NCBI GenBank assembly: GCA_034401795.1
Contig: JAVVLW010001591.1
Span: 29,001 to 93,000 of the forward strand
Origin: Chaetoderma sp. LZ-2023a
Lineage: Eukaryota > Mollusca > Caudofoveata > Chaetodermatida > Chaetodermatidae
Direction: 5' to 3'
Length of the DNA: 64,000 nucleotides
Below the pieces are notes generated by a model. It saw nothing but the letters and a program-made list of their open reading frames with translations, had not been told where the DNA came from and searched no databases. How positions within the stretch are numbered: position 1 is the stretch's first letter; each line of letters opens with the position of its first letter. Positions 22,041 through 37,000 of the stretch are shown here, one piece after another. Made by a program: the position numbers and the translations under genes.

Positions 22041-25000
22041 CTACAGAGAAATGACATTTTATGTACTTAACCTTAGTATTTCAATGACATTGATCAGGGT
22101 TGGGTTTTGGACTGTCCAAAACTAATTTTGAACAGACTTTGTCCAAAACTTATCTAAAGCATGTCTAAACGAGTCCTAAACTGTCCAAAACTGTCTATAA
22201 ATGTCCAAAACCTATTTCATAATAGCATTCTTGGATGAGAGAGTTAAATACACCTACCCTTCTCTCTATAAACCCTCTCAATGACACAGACAAAGTATAA
22301 CAATTACTTTACAAGTAAGAAATTGTCCATAGAATGTTTTGAAAATAATTTGACTGTAAGGTATTGCTGCCAAAGTCAGCAAAAGCTTAGTCAAATTTTT
22401 TTCAAAACCGTAACAGCTTTTATGGTTCAGTCAATTTAGTATAGAGGAATTTACAGGGGTGAAATGATTAGCTGGATTAGTTAACTATACTACCACCTAA
22501 TTATAAGCTCATTCACCTGTGAATGTTATAACATAACATCTACAGAAATGCCTGCTAGTTATCTGAACTTAAATCTGTTTACACGCAAAGAGCCCTTTGT
22601 TAGTCGACCCAGCCAATTTCTTGCTGTCTCAGTCAAGGAACAGAAGTTACAATTGAGTTACAGCCAGTAGTTAACACTTTCAATGATAATGGCCAGAAAT
22701 GGCAATATTCCTTACAATTTAGCTGTTATACAGCAAATTTTCTGTTATTTTGAAATTAAGTTGCCTGGAAGCTGTTTCTGTCTGATGCAGCAACAGCTTC
22801 CAATCAAATTATTCTCTAAATATTCAACAGTTTTCCTATCATACATACATTATTTTGCTGGATAAATAGGTGATATAGTATTATTAAAGATTTGACTGTA
22901 CATGTAGTTACACTCTCTAAGATAACCAAGTTAAATTGTGTTCAAACTAATCTACGTATGTTAACCCTTTCACTAATCATGAGTTACATACATCTCATTT
23001 TCAAAGGAAATAGTCTGGACTAAAATTTTAGGATTTGGACATTTTTAGGTGTCCAAAACCTATTTTGGGCGGATGGTTTAAACCACTAGTGTCCAAAACT
23101 TGCCAACCATGATATTGATTGAATTAGCCAGATCTAATTATTTCCATGCAAGCGGTTTGTATTTTGGTGGTGCACCAATTTTTGGTGGTACAAAACTTTG
23201 GCCATTTTGGCGATTTAGCAGTGCATATTTGGCGGTTCATTGTACTTTGTCATTGCAGTTTTTGGCAATGCATTGCAGTTTACCAGTGCACTATGTTTTG
23301 GTAGTATAAAACTTTGGCCGTGTAACGATTTACATCAAAACTATAGTCGATACACACTTATTTTAAGTAAAGTTGACAAGTGCGTTCAACCTTCCACCAA
23401 TAAGCAAACCTGTCATGTCTTCAGGAAAAGAAACATATTGAAAGCAGCTATACCTATAAGGGCATGGGCAAGAGTAATCTTCCCCGGATAAGCACTTTCA
23501 TGAATGTACAGAATCATCTTCACTATCCATCTCAAAATTGAAACCTTAAGGAAAAAGGAGCTTGTCTTCATAGTCACCCAGAAGTATCTAATATCTGGCC
23601 TCTTATTATAGGTTTAATGCAATTACAGGACACCATAACTCATCAGTGGGGACTGACACTCTGCACCATAGTTGGTTAGCCATACTTGCAAGGGATTGAG
23701 TTTTAGTATTCACCCTAGAGGATGTAAAATAATCATATTTCTGTCACCTGGCAACACATTGGGTCCAAGAAAAAAGTGGGATGTAATGGGAAATTTTGAG
23801 GTACCAGAGCTGGAGCATAGTGAGGGGTACCAATACTATTCATATAGGGCAGATTATCTGAAGTTCCTGAGCGAAGTGGACTGTTAAACCTGTGTTTTAT
23901 ACCAAAGTCAGTGACCTTTGACCTTGTGACCTATTATGTTATCACACTGATGCTTAACAGTTTAGGCACTATGTACCCAAGCTAAGTTCTGATAGGCTTA
24001 AGCCTTTAACACTCATATCGGCCAAAAATGGCTTCTGCAGTGATCTTTAGAAATGTCTATTTGCAGACCAAGAGAGGACTATTTTTGAAAATGTACCACT
24101 GGAATGACTGGCTCGCCAGTCATTCCAGTGGTAAACTTTCAAAAATAGTCTTCTCTTGGTCTGCAAATGGACATTTTCTATGAGTAATATAAAAAAATTT
24201 TGAACAAATATTATGGTTAAAGGGTTAACTAATCCTGAAATATCCGCCAAAGCGAGTTGGTAAAAGTTGTCAGAGACGTGACACCTATGACTCCCTTCTG
24301 CTTCACAGACGAGACAAAAGGTAGGACTATGGTGATGAGTCAAATTGGCTCAAAATGGATGAATTAAATCTGTCACTCATGTACTGTACATGGCATCATA
24401 ATGAATTACGTCACATGTAGGCTAATGTTACACACAAAATACATAATGTATAACGTATCTAGGGCCATCGCAAACGCTTAATAGTCCATCGAGTATATGA
24501 ATTGTATGGCGTTACTATTTAATAGACTTTCTGTTGAATATTTGGAAACTAATTTGACTGCGTACTGCAAAAGCACAGTCAAATTAGTTTCAAAATATTC
24601 GACAGCTTACCTTTATAGTTACCTTGATAATGTGGTTCTTGGAGTTCAATTTGATCGATCCCAGCACAGGTAAAGTTTGGGTGGAGCGTAGCTAGAAATA
24701 GGTGGGACATAGCTAGAAATGGATCCCTAAGATATTCTTTTGAACTCTTGAAAATAATTTGACTGAAAGACGTTGCTGCCTCAGAAGGCTTAAATGGGAA
24801 CAATGCCAGTCACAGAGAATAAAATCCACACAAAATTGTGCATAATTCAAGTCATAAAATGGTCTATGGTGCATATGAAATATTCACCTAATCAGGGATT
24901 CTCATAAGAGTCCTTTTGAGGGTATATACCACAAAAAAGCAACTTGCGACCCTTAGAAGTAGTGGCAGTGGGTCCCATGAGACACCTGAAAATTTTGTAT

Positions 25001-28000
25001 TATTATTAAATAGTAATTAGTTTTATCATGTTTATAGAAATTTGTACAAAAATACCCACAGAATCTCTCATAGGACCTAATGATTCATAGCAGTCAGTCC
25101 ATGGTACCTTCCGATATTAACACGGATGAGAAAAAGTGTGTTGGAAACATATATTTTTAGATTGTGACCCCCAGATTTCAGCTTGTTGGGTCCCTGTGAC
25201 CTCCAAAATTGAGATTCCATGGGAAACACTGTTCATACACATCTATTTTAGTTTATGAGGCATTAGCAATATTAAGGGATCTAGAGTAGATCTCGGTACA
25301 GTTTCATAGGGACAGATGGTGTATAACTTGAGAAAGGTGCTGCTGTGAACTGTTAATATCATTACGTCGTAGACACCAAGATTTCAGAAAGCAACAACAT
25401 TTTCAAAATGAATATCAAATATTATGATAGAGAGAAATGGTTAGTAATGTATAATTAATGGTTTAGCTCTTACAGGCCAAAGATCATACATTATTTGTGA
25501 TGTATGGAATTTTGCTGAATATTTTGAAATTAATTTGACTGGGAACTGTTGCTGCCTGAGGCAGCAACAGCTTCCAGTCAAATTACTTTCAAAATATTCA
25601 ACAACATTTCAGTATAATCTTGAAATTGAGACACTGGAATTTCAAGGGGTAAAAAACAATAACCAATGAAAGATTATGAGACACTTGATCTTTTTACCAT
25701 TTGAGTAAATTGCCTAAAATCTATATTATAATGACTTCTAAATGTACCTCTTTTTGGTTGAGAAGTCTCTCCAAATCAAGAGACATCTGATTTTTTACTT
25801 TCGCTAATTCTGCATTCTGTTGTTCAAGTTTCCTGCAAAATAAACAAAGCTTCTAATCATAATTATGCCATTTACAAACCTGATGACACAGAAGGTATCA
25901 TTGTGGTCCCTGTATTTGCGCACCCCCTCTCTTTGCGCATATGTATTCAGCCTCATGTGAGGGTTGCTCACGATCGGCACGCACACTAAACGAAATCTAG
26001 GATTTCTTTTTTCACGAGAGAGTTGATACTTACCTCCCTAATACTTTTGATATTGCTAAATATTGGCTTTCACTCAATAAACACTCAGATTTAAAACAGT
26101 TAGGTGCCCCTACTGGGCAGGGAGTCAGAGCGTAGTCTGGCAGATGCCAGCCCCACCTCCGCGCATGCGCAGACTAGCACTTCCTCTGACTAGATTATTG
26201 GCTGACACACATGCAACTATTAAGAGCCTGAAGACCGAGCCTCTGTGGGGTGGAGAGGCCGGGTCCGTATCTAGGGAGGTAAGTATCAACTCTCTCGTGA
26301 AAAAAGAAATCCTAGATTTCGTTTATTTCACTTCAAGAGTATACTTACCTCCCTAATACTTTTGATATTGCCAGAATTCGAAAGTGAATCTGGCGGGAGG
26401 GAGGCGAGGTCAAAAGACCAGCTCATCCCTATACGCTTTTCTGCGTTTAAGGCACTTAAACTTCTGAAACTGTAAGAAAAAACAGTCAGGATTTGACTAA
26501 CCATCGGATAACACCACCGATGTATGAGAGATGACCGAATGTCATATGCGCACCCCCCCCCCTCCTTCCTGGGAGGAAGAGTCGACTGACCTCAATGTCC
26601 TATACGCTCTCTACGTACAAGTGCCATGTACTACAGGACAGAGACGAAAAAGCTCCATTTTCGTAACTCTCAACAATGAACCACACAAATACACAAACCA
26701 TCACCATATTAATAACGGGTAATCGTGACAATACAATCAACAACGGACAACACATGAACAAGACTGACCTTGTTGAAATGGCTGCTGACATCATCTTCCC
26801 ATTGGTAAAGACTGATGCAGGCCCAAAAAAGTGGGTGTTTCCATAAATTAATTGTGATATATATAAGTAATGAGGAAACCACCTCAAAAAATATAAACCG
26901 ATTTATTTTTTCAAAACCGACAAGGCGAGAGGATTAGAGGTGTCACGGAGATAATGGTCTGTAAAACTTGACTCACAGTGCCACTGAGCCACCGACATAA
27001 TATCATCCACAGGGACCCCATTAAATAGGGCCGTGGATGTCACTACGCCGCGGACACTGTGAGCCTTGGCCACGTCAACCTGCTTCCCGGTGGCGGATTT
27101 ATGGCAAAACTGAATGCATTCCACAATCCACCTGGAAATGGTGTCCTTAGAAGCCCTCCCATGGGGTTCAATATATGACAACCATAACGCTGACTGGTCG
27201 GTGCGCCATGCCGCCGTACGTTGTTTGTACCGGCGCAGCGCCCGGACGGGACACCATGCTTTAGAATTAGGATCATATCTAGTTAAAGCAGGCAAAATAA
27301 TAGGTTGACCTGGATATTTCAACGACTGATTTTTAGCCAAGAAATTAATCCTAGGTAGCAGCTTAAGGCCTTCCCCTGAAACCACAAAACGGTCATCCTC
27401 GGCTGATAAGGCATGAATCTCACTCCTACGCCTAGCCGAGGCCGCAGCAATTAAAAACACAGTCTTCAGTGTTAATAGTTTCATAGAAATGGAACTAAGT
27501 GGTTCAAAAGGCTTATCACCTAGTACTTGAAGCACTAGCGATAAACTCCAAGACGGAATCACAGGTGGATTCCTTGGTCTTAGATTGCCCATGCCTTTAA
27601 TTAATACATTCAATGTATTTACTTCATCACTTCCCCTCTTAGCCAAGCAAGGAATAACAGACATTAATGCTGACTTATAACCAGCAATAGAGTTAGGCTT
27701 GAGGCTATAGGCATCATAGAGGTGACAGAGGAAATCAGCTACTACTTGAATAGATGAATCCATTGGATCAATACATCTTTTTGAGCACCATTCTGCAAAT
27801 CTGTTGATTTTATAATTATATGCTCTGGAGGTTGACCCCCTCCTGGCTTTGGCCATAAACATGGCTGCTTGCTCAGAAAAGCCCTCCTTAATTCTAGATT
27901 CCTTGACAACATCCACGCAGTCAATCTGAACATTGACGGATTGTTGTGAAGGGCCTTGCCCTGGAAGATAATATCGTCCATCAGAGGCAGAGGAACCGGA

Positions 28001-31000
28001 TTGCAGACCAGAAGGTCCAGCAGATCCGTATACCATGATCGGCTTGGCCAATCCGGGGCGATCAGAAGCACTTGGCATTCCTCTTGTCTGATTTTCTGAA
28101 GAATTTTTGGAATCAGGATTGCTGGAGGGAATGCGTATGCATACATTCTCCCCCAGCTGATAGCTAACGCATCTGTTGCGAAAGCGCTTGGATCCGGAAT
28201 CGGAGAGACGTACGTCGTCATCTTCGCATTCTTCTTCGTTGCGAACAAATCGATGTTGGGTTTCCCCCAATGGTCGAACAGACGATCCGCCACACATTGA
28301 TTTAGTTGCCATTCCGTGGGTAAAACACTCATCCTTCGGCTCAATGAGTCTGCTAGCAGGTTTAACCTTCCCGGAATATGAACTGCTTTCAAGGTAATCT
28401 GGTGATCCAGACACCAACAAAGCAGTTTCCATGTCATCATACAGAGACTGGGCGACTTCGTTCCGCCCTGGCGGTTTATGTAAGTCACAACTGTTGAGTT
28501 GTCTGAACGAATAAGAACAATCTTGCCCTGAACTTTCTGTAAGAAATGTTCCAGGCCCAGGACTACTGCTCTTAGCTCCAGTAGATTTATATGTTCCTGT
28601 GACTGTTCCAGATTCCAAAGCCCTGATATCGTGGATTCTTCCAGGCAAGCTCCCCAGCCCTCCATCGATGCATCTGTATACACAGTCACCTGAGGGTGGG
28701 GAGGGGTTAGCAAAACCCCCGGCAAGAGATTCTCTGTATTCAACCACCATTGCAGGTGGTGAATCAGAGGCGCCAACACTGACACATTCGAGTCCAGCGA
28801 ACCTGTACTCTGGGTCCATTGTGTCATGAGAAACAACTGGATCGGCCGCCTGCGTAAGGCGGCCTGAGGAATGACTGGTTCCAACGAAACCATCAACCCC
28901 AGCATTCTCAAGTAAACCCGTGCCAGGACATGACGACTGTCGCACACTGACTGAATCAACGAGATGAGTATTTGAACTCTCTCCTGAGTAGGATAAACAT
29001 ATCCTGTCTCTAGATCGAAGAACATCCCCAGGTAAACAAACTTCTGGGATGGAGTCAGCTCTGATTTTGGGAAATTGATCATCCAGCCCAAGTCTGTGAG
29101 AATTTTCAAAACCATCTCCAGATTGGCGTACAAACTTTCCCGGGTGTGCGCTTTCAACAGCCAGTCGTCTATGTACGTGTGGACTGCTATGCTTCTCCTG
29201 CGGAGGTATGCTGTGATCGCAAGAACCACACGGGTGAAAACCCGAGGAGCCGTGGAAATTCCGAAGGGCAACACCCTGAATTCCCACTGTCTGCCCTGGA
29301 ATGCAAATCTCAGGAAGCGACAGAAACTCCCGTGGATGGGGATGTGGAAATAAGCGTCCTTCAAATCTATCGACGCCGTCCACATCCCCCTCTCCAACCC
29401 CGCCAACACCGAGCGCACCGTTTCCATCTTGAAACTGGGCGTCTCGATGAACTTGTTCAATGGCTTGAGGTTGAGAATCGGTCTCCACCCACCGGTGCGT
29501 TTTGTTACTAAGAACAGGGTTGAATAGAAGCCCGGACACCTTTGTGCCGGCTGAATAGCTCCCTTTTGTATGAGGGAATTTATCTCCTCCTCGATACACA
29601 ACCTTTGCTCTGGATCTCTCGGAATGGGAGTCCAGATTGGCACCAGAGACAGTCGCGACGGCGGGCCTGTCACCCACTCTGGATGATACCCGACGGAAAG
29701 CCATCGCAAGACTAAACGGTCCTGAGTTAACCGTTCCCACTCTTGCATGTGGCCGGCTAGCCGGCCTCCCACCGGCCCACCTAGGGACCGCGGTGGACAC
29801 GAGGCATGCAAGAGCGGCACTGTCTCCGCCGCCATACACACCGGAGTGGTTCTTACCGCGGTAAGCGTCCTGTCAGGACCGATAACCACGCCCAGATCCT
29901 CGCGCGCCCCGCCCCGCCCCGCGCGCACCTCGGTGCGCGGGCGGCTGCCTGGCTGACGGCGGCTGAGGAACCTGCGCCCCCCTCGCTGCTGGCCGAATCG
30001 CACGCGGCCGAGGCCGACGCTGCGACGGTGGCTGGCCACTGACCTGGCCAGCACCACCTCGAGCCTGCAGGGGACGATACGCCGGGGCCGCGGCGCGAGC
30101 GTTATCACGACGCAGCACATCAAACTGCTCGCGCAGCGCCCTCTGGTTATTCACCAGGGTGACCGTCTCCTGGAGGTGGCGACATCCCTCACCTCCAAAA
30201 AGACCAGGGCCCGTCATAGGCGTACACAGTAGCCTATTGTACAGGTCCTGAGACGGGCACAGATTGTCCAGGGCAAACGTGCGTCTTGCCCTGACACTCC
30301 TGGTCACCGCCCGAGTCACACAGTCCAGCGCCAGGTTAATACCATCCTGGATGGTTCGCTGGACAGTGACCGGACTTGGCTGGCGCGATGCGGATGCCGT
30401 TACTACCCCCTGTAACAGCTGGGAGACGTGGGACAGAGCGGCAATCGAAGCCCTCCCACTCTCCTCCGCATCACGCAACGCGGTATTCGCCGAACGCAAC
30501 GCGTTCGCGCACAAGACACCCGTGTCAGAACGGGTGCCTGGCCGCGCATCCTCACCCAAAGCCGCGCGGTCATCCACGCCGGGCTTGGGTACCACACCGT
30601 ACCGCTGGTAATCCAGGGGCACGATGCGACAACGCCTGGCCACCTCGCGAGGGGCCTTCGCGAGACGTCCACTCGACTTAATGGACGCCTCCGCCGCCTT
30701 GAACATGTCAACGACATGCTCCGCCAGCGGCAGAGAAGGCATAGCGTTAGCAGTCGGTTTCCCAGCTAACCACGGCGTGTGAACACGCTGGCTAGCCGAC
30801 TGCTCCACGGGCAGATCAGGCCTAACGCTCACCAACCACTGGCAAGCGTCATACCAATCCTCCTCCGTGGCTAACTGCGAGCGCTCTACAAGACGGGGTC
30901 CTTCGTCTTCCTCCTGAGCGCAAGCAGTAGAGCTTGACGGCGGGTATGCTGATACACCTGGCAAGCCAGGGAAAACACGCGGGCCTGACAGCACCGGCAT

Positions 31001-34000
31001 GAGAATATCACTGGTTTGACCAGGAGCAGGCACCGTGGCAGAGCGCGGGGTATATATAGGCTCACCACGGGCCCGGCCAGCACCAGCAACACCCTCGGCA
31101 AGCCGAGGTATGCGGTACCGCTGGCCATCAGCAGCGCCCTGGGCCACCACCTGAGCCGCGGACTTTACTCCAGGGTGAGTAAAACCGTGGAACAAGGCGC
31201 CTGTATTCCCCGCGAGGGGTGCACAAACGTCTTCATCCATGTCCACGTCGTCAGACGGCGACCCTAGCAGGTAATCCTCATTACCCTGGTCAGAAAGATT
31301 AGACCCCGGGTTAGCAAAGAGAGCTAACCCAGGCTGACCAGGAACGGTGCCATAGGAGGTACTGGCCACCGCGGCGTGCGGATACCCCTGGACTGATAAG
31401 CAGCCCGCGGGTTCAGCGACAACCGTCCACGGTCCCCTATCGGCGCGGCAATAAGCCTGCTGCCAGGGCCGTGGAACGCCCCCTCTAATGGGGCCACCTC
31501 TGAATCGTCGGACAACGGAAGCGGACTAAGGAAAATCGATCCAGAGGCGGGGATTACCTGCTCCGAAGCCGATGATGAGGACAGTAAAGGATTTGGTCCA
31601 GGAAGCATGCCACGAAGCAACCCTGGAACCAAATCCTTTATTGTCCTCTTCATCTCTCCCAACATCTCGGTCCGGAAGGCCTCCATATCCACCGCGGACG
31701 AGACCTTCCCCTTACCCTTCCTACTTACAACCTCTCGTTTCCGCTTCTTCTTCTTCTCCTCCTCTACCACCTTGTCCGTCGCCTGTAAACAGCACAAGAA
31801 TTCGGACATTAACTCGCACCCCCAGTGCTTACATATGTCACAATTAACCAATGGACCACAAGGGCTACATTGACAGCACAGATGCGGCCAGAACTTATCC
31901 GGCAGAAAACGACCACAGGACGCGCAACCCGGTCCCTGAAACAGGGCAAAGGACCAGGAGTATGAGCAACTAGTTAAGCTTAGAAACTCAATCCAACTCA
32001 AAGAGAAGGAAAACGATCATAAAGATCAATATACATCAGAAACCAGCATAGCGCTTGAATTGCTGATAAACACATAGCCAGGCTGATTATGACGTCATTA
32101 ATCCCGTGACAGGAAAAATTCGATCCCAACAAAACATCCAAGTGCAAGGACGAATTGTATGCTGAATGGATAAGTTGACTACACAACCATCAGATACATA
32201 TAGATAACTCTTTTCTGGCAAAAATGTTAATTATCTCCCTTTGTTTGTTTACAATAATTAACATCACCACATTATCAATAACTAGATACCTGACACTTTG
32301 TATAGACAAACCATCCAACGTGACGAACCGGAGAACTCCACCATCTGCACGCCTCTTAACTCTCTCCACCTCATGGGGAAGGAATTGGATCAAGAGGGCA
32401 AAGTGAGAAGACCTTTATACTAGGCCTCCAACTCACTGGACATATTTTTCATTTGGTTAGATAACCTAACAGTGTTAGTAGGAAATGGAACCATGGTGGA
32501 GAGAAAACTAACTCTCAGCAACTGTGATTGTCTCCACCTAGCGTCATACAGACCTGTGGACATAAACAGAAAGAGAAATTAGTCCTAGGAAGCACCGAGT
32601 TGACCTAAACCAACTAACTAAGGCGCTTATCACGGTAAACGCGAGTCCCGGAAACACAATACACCGGGAAGAAAACTCGCTAATTTTACTAGAAGTCACC
32701 TGATTTAAAGGTCCTAAGTCCTTCTGTGGCGAATTGAAACCTCCCGCCATCCAAAAAAGTGACTATCACACCAAAAGATACACGAAATAACAGTTTAAGA
32801 GCAAAAAAGCTTATGACTCAAAAAGACATGTGTGTTCTCTTTGCCAATAATCTAGCAAAGAGGAAGTGCTAGTCTGCGCATGCGCGGAGGTGGGGCTGGC
32901 ATCCGCCAGACTACGCTCTGACTCCCTGCCCAGTAGGGGCACCTAACTGTTTTAAATCTGAGTGTTTATTGAGTGAAAGCCAATATTTAGCAATATCAAA
33001 AGTATTAGGGAGGTAAGTATACTCTTGAAGTGAAAATATTGGTTTACATATCAATGTACAGTTATTCATTTTGCTCATGAAAGATTTTCTCCGCTTGAAA
33101 TTGTGAAACTACTTGTCAATATACCTTTAAAGCAGTGCTGTTGATTTCTGACACCATCATATTATTTCACAATTTTCATATAACTAGCACAAAAAAAATT
33201 CCCAGAAACATAAAAGATTAAGATTTGTATCTATATTTGATAATTAAATAGATTCAGATGACATTTTTTCCCTTTAAAAATAATACAGACGTTTTTACGC
33301 ATTCATGGTCACCATTTGTCAAACTGACCTTTCAAATATGATACATATGTTATCATTGGTTAAGCTGCAGTAACATTGAGCTTATGTGAAACATATTTTA
33401 AAGGTGTGGTAGCATATGCTGCAAAACATACTTTTTGTCAGTGCGCAAAAAGCGGGTACGCCATTGGATTCGGTAGCTGCTCGTTTTGGGCTGTATTTTA
33501 GTTAGACAGATAATTAAAAAGTCAAGTTTCATACAGGTGAATAAAACCCCATACTAGTTTCTTATATTTATCTAACAATTGAAATTTTTGCTCAGACTAT
33601 TTATTAGAAGCCGATAATTCAAACGTGCGCAATATGTGGGTACCCTAGGATAACTCAAATTTTGTACATTATTTTTTCATAAACATTCTCAAACATTATC
33701 ATGATTGGTTTGCTCGAAGACAGTTGCAACAGATTTATGGAATAAAATAGCTTAGTCATGTAATGGTCAAGCTGAACAAAAATGGCCTCTACAGTGATCT
33801 TGAGGAATGTCAATTTGCAGGCTACGGTAAGACTATTAAAAAAAAATTTTACCACTGGAATTCTTATCTCGATAATTGAGTCGGTCATTCCTGTGGCAAA
33901 ATTAGTCTTCTCTTGGCCTGCAAATGGGCCTTTCCATTTTTAGCTATGCCCCGCCCATCACTAGCTAAGCTCCACCCACACCTCGCCGTGTTGGGATTGA

Positions 34001-37000
34001 TCGATCCCCGAATGCCCTAGCTATCAATTTCCTGAAAATTATACAGGGAAGCTGTTGAATATTTTGTAAATAATTTGACTGGGTGCTGTTGCTGCCTATG
34101 GCAGCAACAGCGCCCAGTCAAATTAGTTTCAAAATATTCAACAGAATATTTTTTAAATAGTAAAAGCAAACAATTTGTACAACAACGTATAGACCGTCTT
34201 CAAATATGCGTTCGTGACGTACTTATCGACGTCATTCATTATGATGTCATTGTACACATCACGCAGTTCATTATGACGTCATATGATGGGTGGGTACTCT
34301 GGAAATGTGAATGGACATTCAGTAAGCAGAAATGTAGATTTTCTTGACCAAGCTTGACCATTAAAGGGTTAAAAAGTTAAATCATCAGCTTAATTGAAAG
34401 CTAATGAATCCAATCTGTCACTCAAGTATATGATGTCATAATGAATTACGACACACATATAGGGTGACATCATAATCAATTACGCAATGAATGACAGACA
34501 CATCATGAACTTTTAAAAGTCTGTCAGTTGTATGCATTGTATGTCTTTGCTATTTAATAAACATTCTGTTGAGTATTTTGAAACAAATTTGACTCAACGC
34601 TGTTGCTGCCATAGGCAACAACAGCACCCAGTCAAACTAGTTAATATTCGACAGGATAGTTGTATAGTTACCATGAAATTGGGATTCTGGGAATCCAGGA
34701 ATCAAAGTATATAATTCGATCCCAACATCAGTGGAGCTTAGCTAGAAATGGGTGGGGCATAGCTAAAAGTGGATTCATCCATTAACACATGCAATAATAA
34801 TGACTTGTGAGGGTCTGGTAACCTGTCAGAGTGCTCGTGAAGGGACAACTCCTAACACACTCGATTGATACCAAAAGACCAGATTATGTTCTGGAGGCAC
34901 GAGATCTGTTATTTATTTTATTCATTGCTTATGATGTTGCGTCTTAGTCTGTAGAAATTCAGAAGTTTTAGCTTTGTGTACTTTTGTGTATTAGGTGAGG
35001 GGCTATTTGAAGTAGCCCATTGTGCCTGGAGATGTGCATCTTCCACTCAATGGCACACAAATACTATAGAGATCAGAGAGGATAGTGACATAGTTGTGAC
35101 AGCACGGTGGCGCTTGAAGGCAGGTACATGGGCCTGGCTGCAATCTTGATTGTTTCCTAACAGCTCTAAGAGAGACTCAGCATTGACGGAATCGAGGGTG
35201 GGTGCAGAGATTGAAGAGAAAGGACACCAGTTCCTTCTATGCAAGCAGTGTATCTATACCGGCAATGTTAATACTTATAAATGACAATAACAACATGTCC
35301 AAAGTATCTGATTTGATAATGTTAGCCCAAGCCTTGTTCTCAGAGTGCGATACAGTCTGAATTCAGACTTGGGATGATACAATGAGGACAAACATCGGGC
35401 TAACACTATCAAATCAGATACTTTAACCCTTTAACCACCTCACCTTGTTATCAGAATCAAAAGGCGCTCATTATTAGAGACATGTGGTTACTTAATCCTT
35501 TAACCCTCAAGTCAGCCAAAGATGGCTTCTGCAGTGGTCTTGAGAAATGTCCATTTGTAGACCAAGAGGACTATTTTTGAAAATTTATCACTTGAAAGGC
35601 TGGCTAGATAACCGAGTCAGTCTGTTCCACTGGTACATTTTAAAAAACAGTCTTCCCTTGGTCTGCAAATGGACATTTTCTATGAGAAAATTTAAATTTT
35701 CTTGAACAAATTCGAGGGTTAAAGGGTTAATACATATAGGAAATGACCTTTGAGGTCAAAATATGTGGGCTCTAAGACAGCTGGTCTTTTTGACCACACA
35801 TGGATGTCATATTTTCCCCCCAGAATGCACGTTACTTTGAGGTAGTTTTTGCTGCAATACACCCAATAGATTAACACAATGTTTCTGCTAAACAGATTAC
35901 TTACTTAACTTGCTGTTCTAGTGTCTCTGTGTAGTTTTTCTGCTTCTGTGTCTGTATATCCCTAACACGAATGCTCTCTATCAGGTAACTGTACGGTTGT
36001 TGTGCCTGCTCCAATAAACTGTTTGCACTCTTTAGCTGCATTTTAAATGAATACAAATAAAGAATGATTGAAAAACAAAGCTAATAAAATGCAATAAACA
36101 TACACAAGTGTTATTATATATGCTAATTCCATATGCAAACATAATGCAATATAACGTAAAACAGGGTTTCAAATACTTGTAACACTTTTAATACTACAAC
36201 GAAGATACTACAAATCACTATCAGCTGGCTTGACCAATGCCCATAAAAGGGTTAACCTTGACGAGCCATTAGCCAACAAGTCAAGGGAAAAGTAAAACTC
36301 GCCATCTCTACAGATTATCTACAAACATTTATTTGACAAATTCACTGATTAACATAGCACTCATTAGCCCACCTAGTCAGAATGGCCTCGAGTGAACTTA
36401 CATGTATGCCATGACGACCATCCGTCGTCTCTCAACTTTTGCCTTAAAACCTTTCTCCTAAAACGTTTTGGTGGATTTTACCCAAATTTGGTTTGAAGAA
36501 GCCTATGGTAGTAGGCTAAAAAACTTCTTTCAGAATAAACGAAATCAAGGATTTCTTTTTTCACGAGAGAGTTGATACTTACCTCCCTAATACTTTTGAT
36601 ATTGCTAAATATCGGCTTTCACTCAATAAACACTCAGATTAAAACAGTTAGGTGCCCCTACTGGGCAGGGAGTCAGAGCGTAGTCTGGCGGATGCCAGCC
36701 CCACCACCGCGCATGCGCAGACTAGCACTTCCTCTGACTAATTTATTGGCTGATACACATGCAACTATTAAGAGCCTGAAGACCGAGCCTCTGTGGGGTG
36801 GAGAGGCCGGGTCCGTATCTAGGGAGGTAAGTATCAACTCTCTCGTGAAAAAAGAAATCCTTGATTTCGTTTATTTCACATCAAGAGTATACTTACCTCC
36901 CTAATACTTTTGATATTGCCAGAATTCGACAGTGAATTCGGCGGGAGGGAGGCGAGGTCAAAATACCAGCTCATCCCTATACGCTTTTCTGCGTTTAAGG

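Larger units (their letters stand above)
25985..33035 (-). mobile_element. DIRS retroelement copy A, nearly whole
   Basis: About 7.05 kb, in a PIBF1 intron and in the same orientation as PIBF1. It has inverted terminal repeats (26024-26201 and 32844-33020) with unequal tips beginning TAAACGAAATC and ending GTGAAA, and an internal complementary region (about 26272-26370) that joins inverted copies of the two tips. Parts in element order are a gag-like region (about 32000-29870, Cys-rich at its start), RT-RNase H (about 30120-27740) and a tyrosine recombinase (about 27960-26903). It looks close to whole, with about one break in the gag-like region. It is likely young, because copy B differs by only a few bases per hundred where compared. 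Confidence 0.93.

Noticed and set aside
27960-29839. Upstream part of the long frame containing the DIRS A recombinase
   Set aside because: It overlaps the RT-RNase H frame and shows no known domain; only the downstream recombinase part is called.
29146-31267. Plus-strand open frames opposite DIRS A
   Set aside because: They are shadows of the GC-rich minus-strand element genes and contain no recognisable domain.
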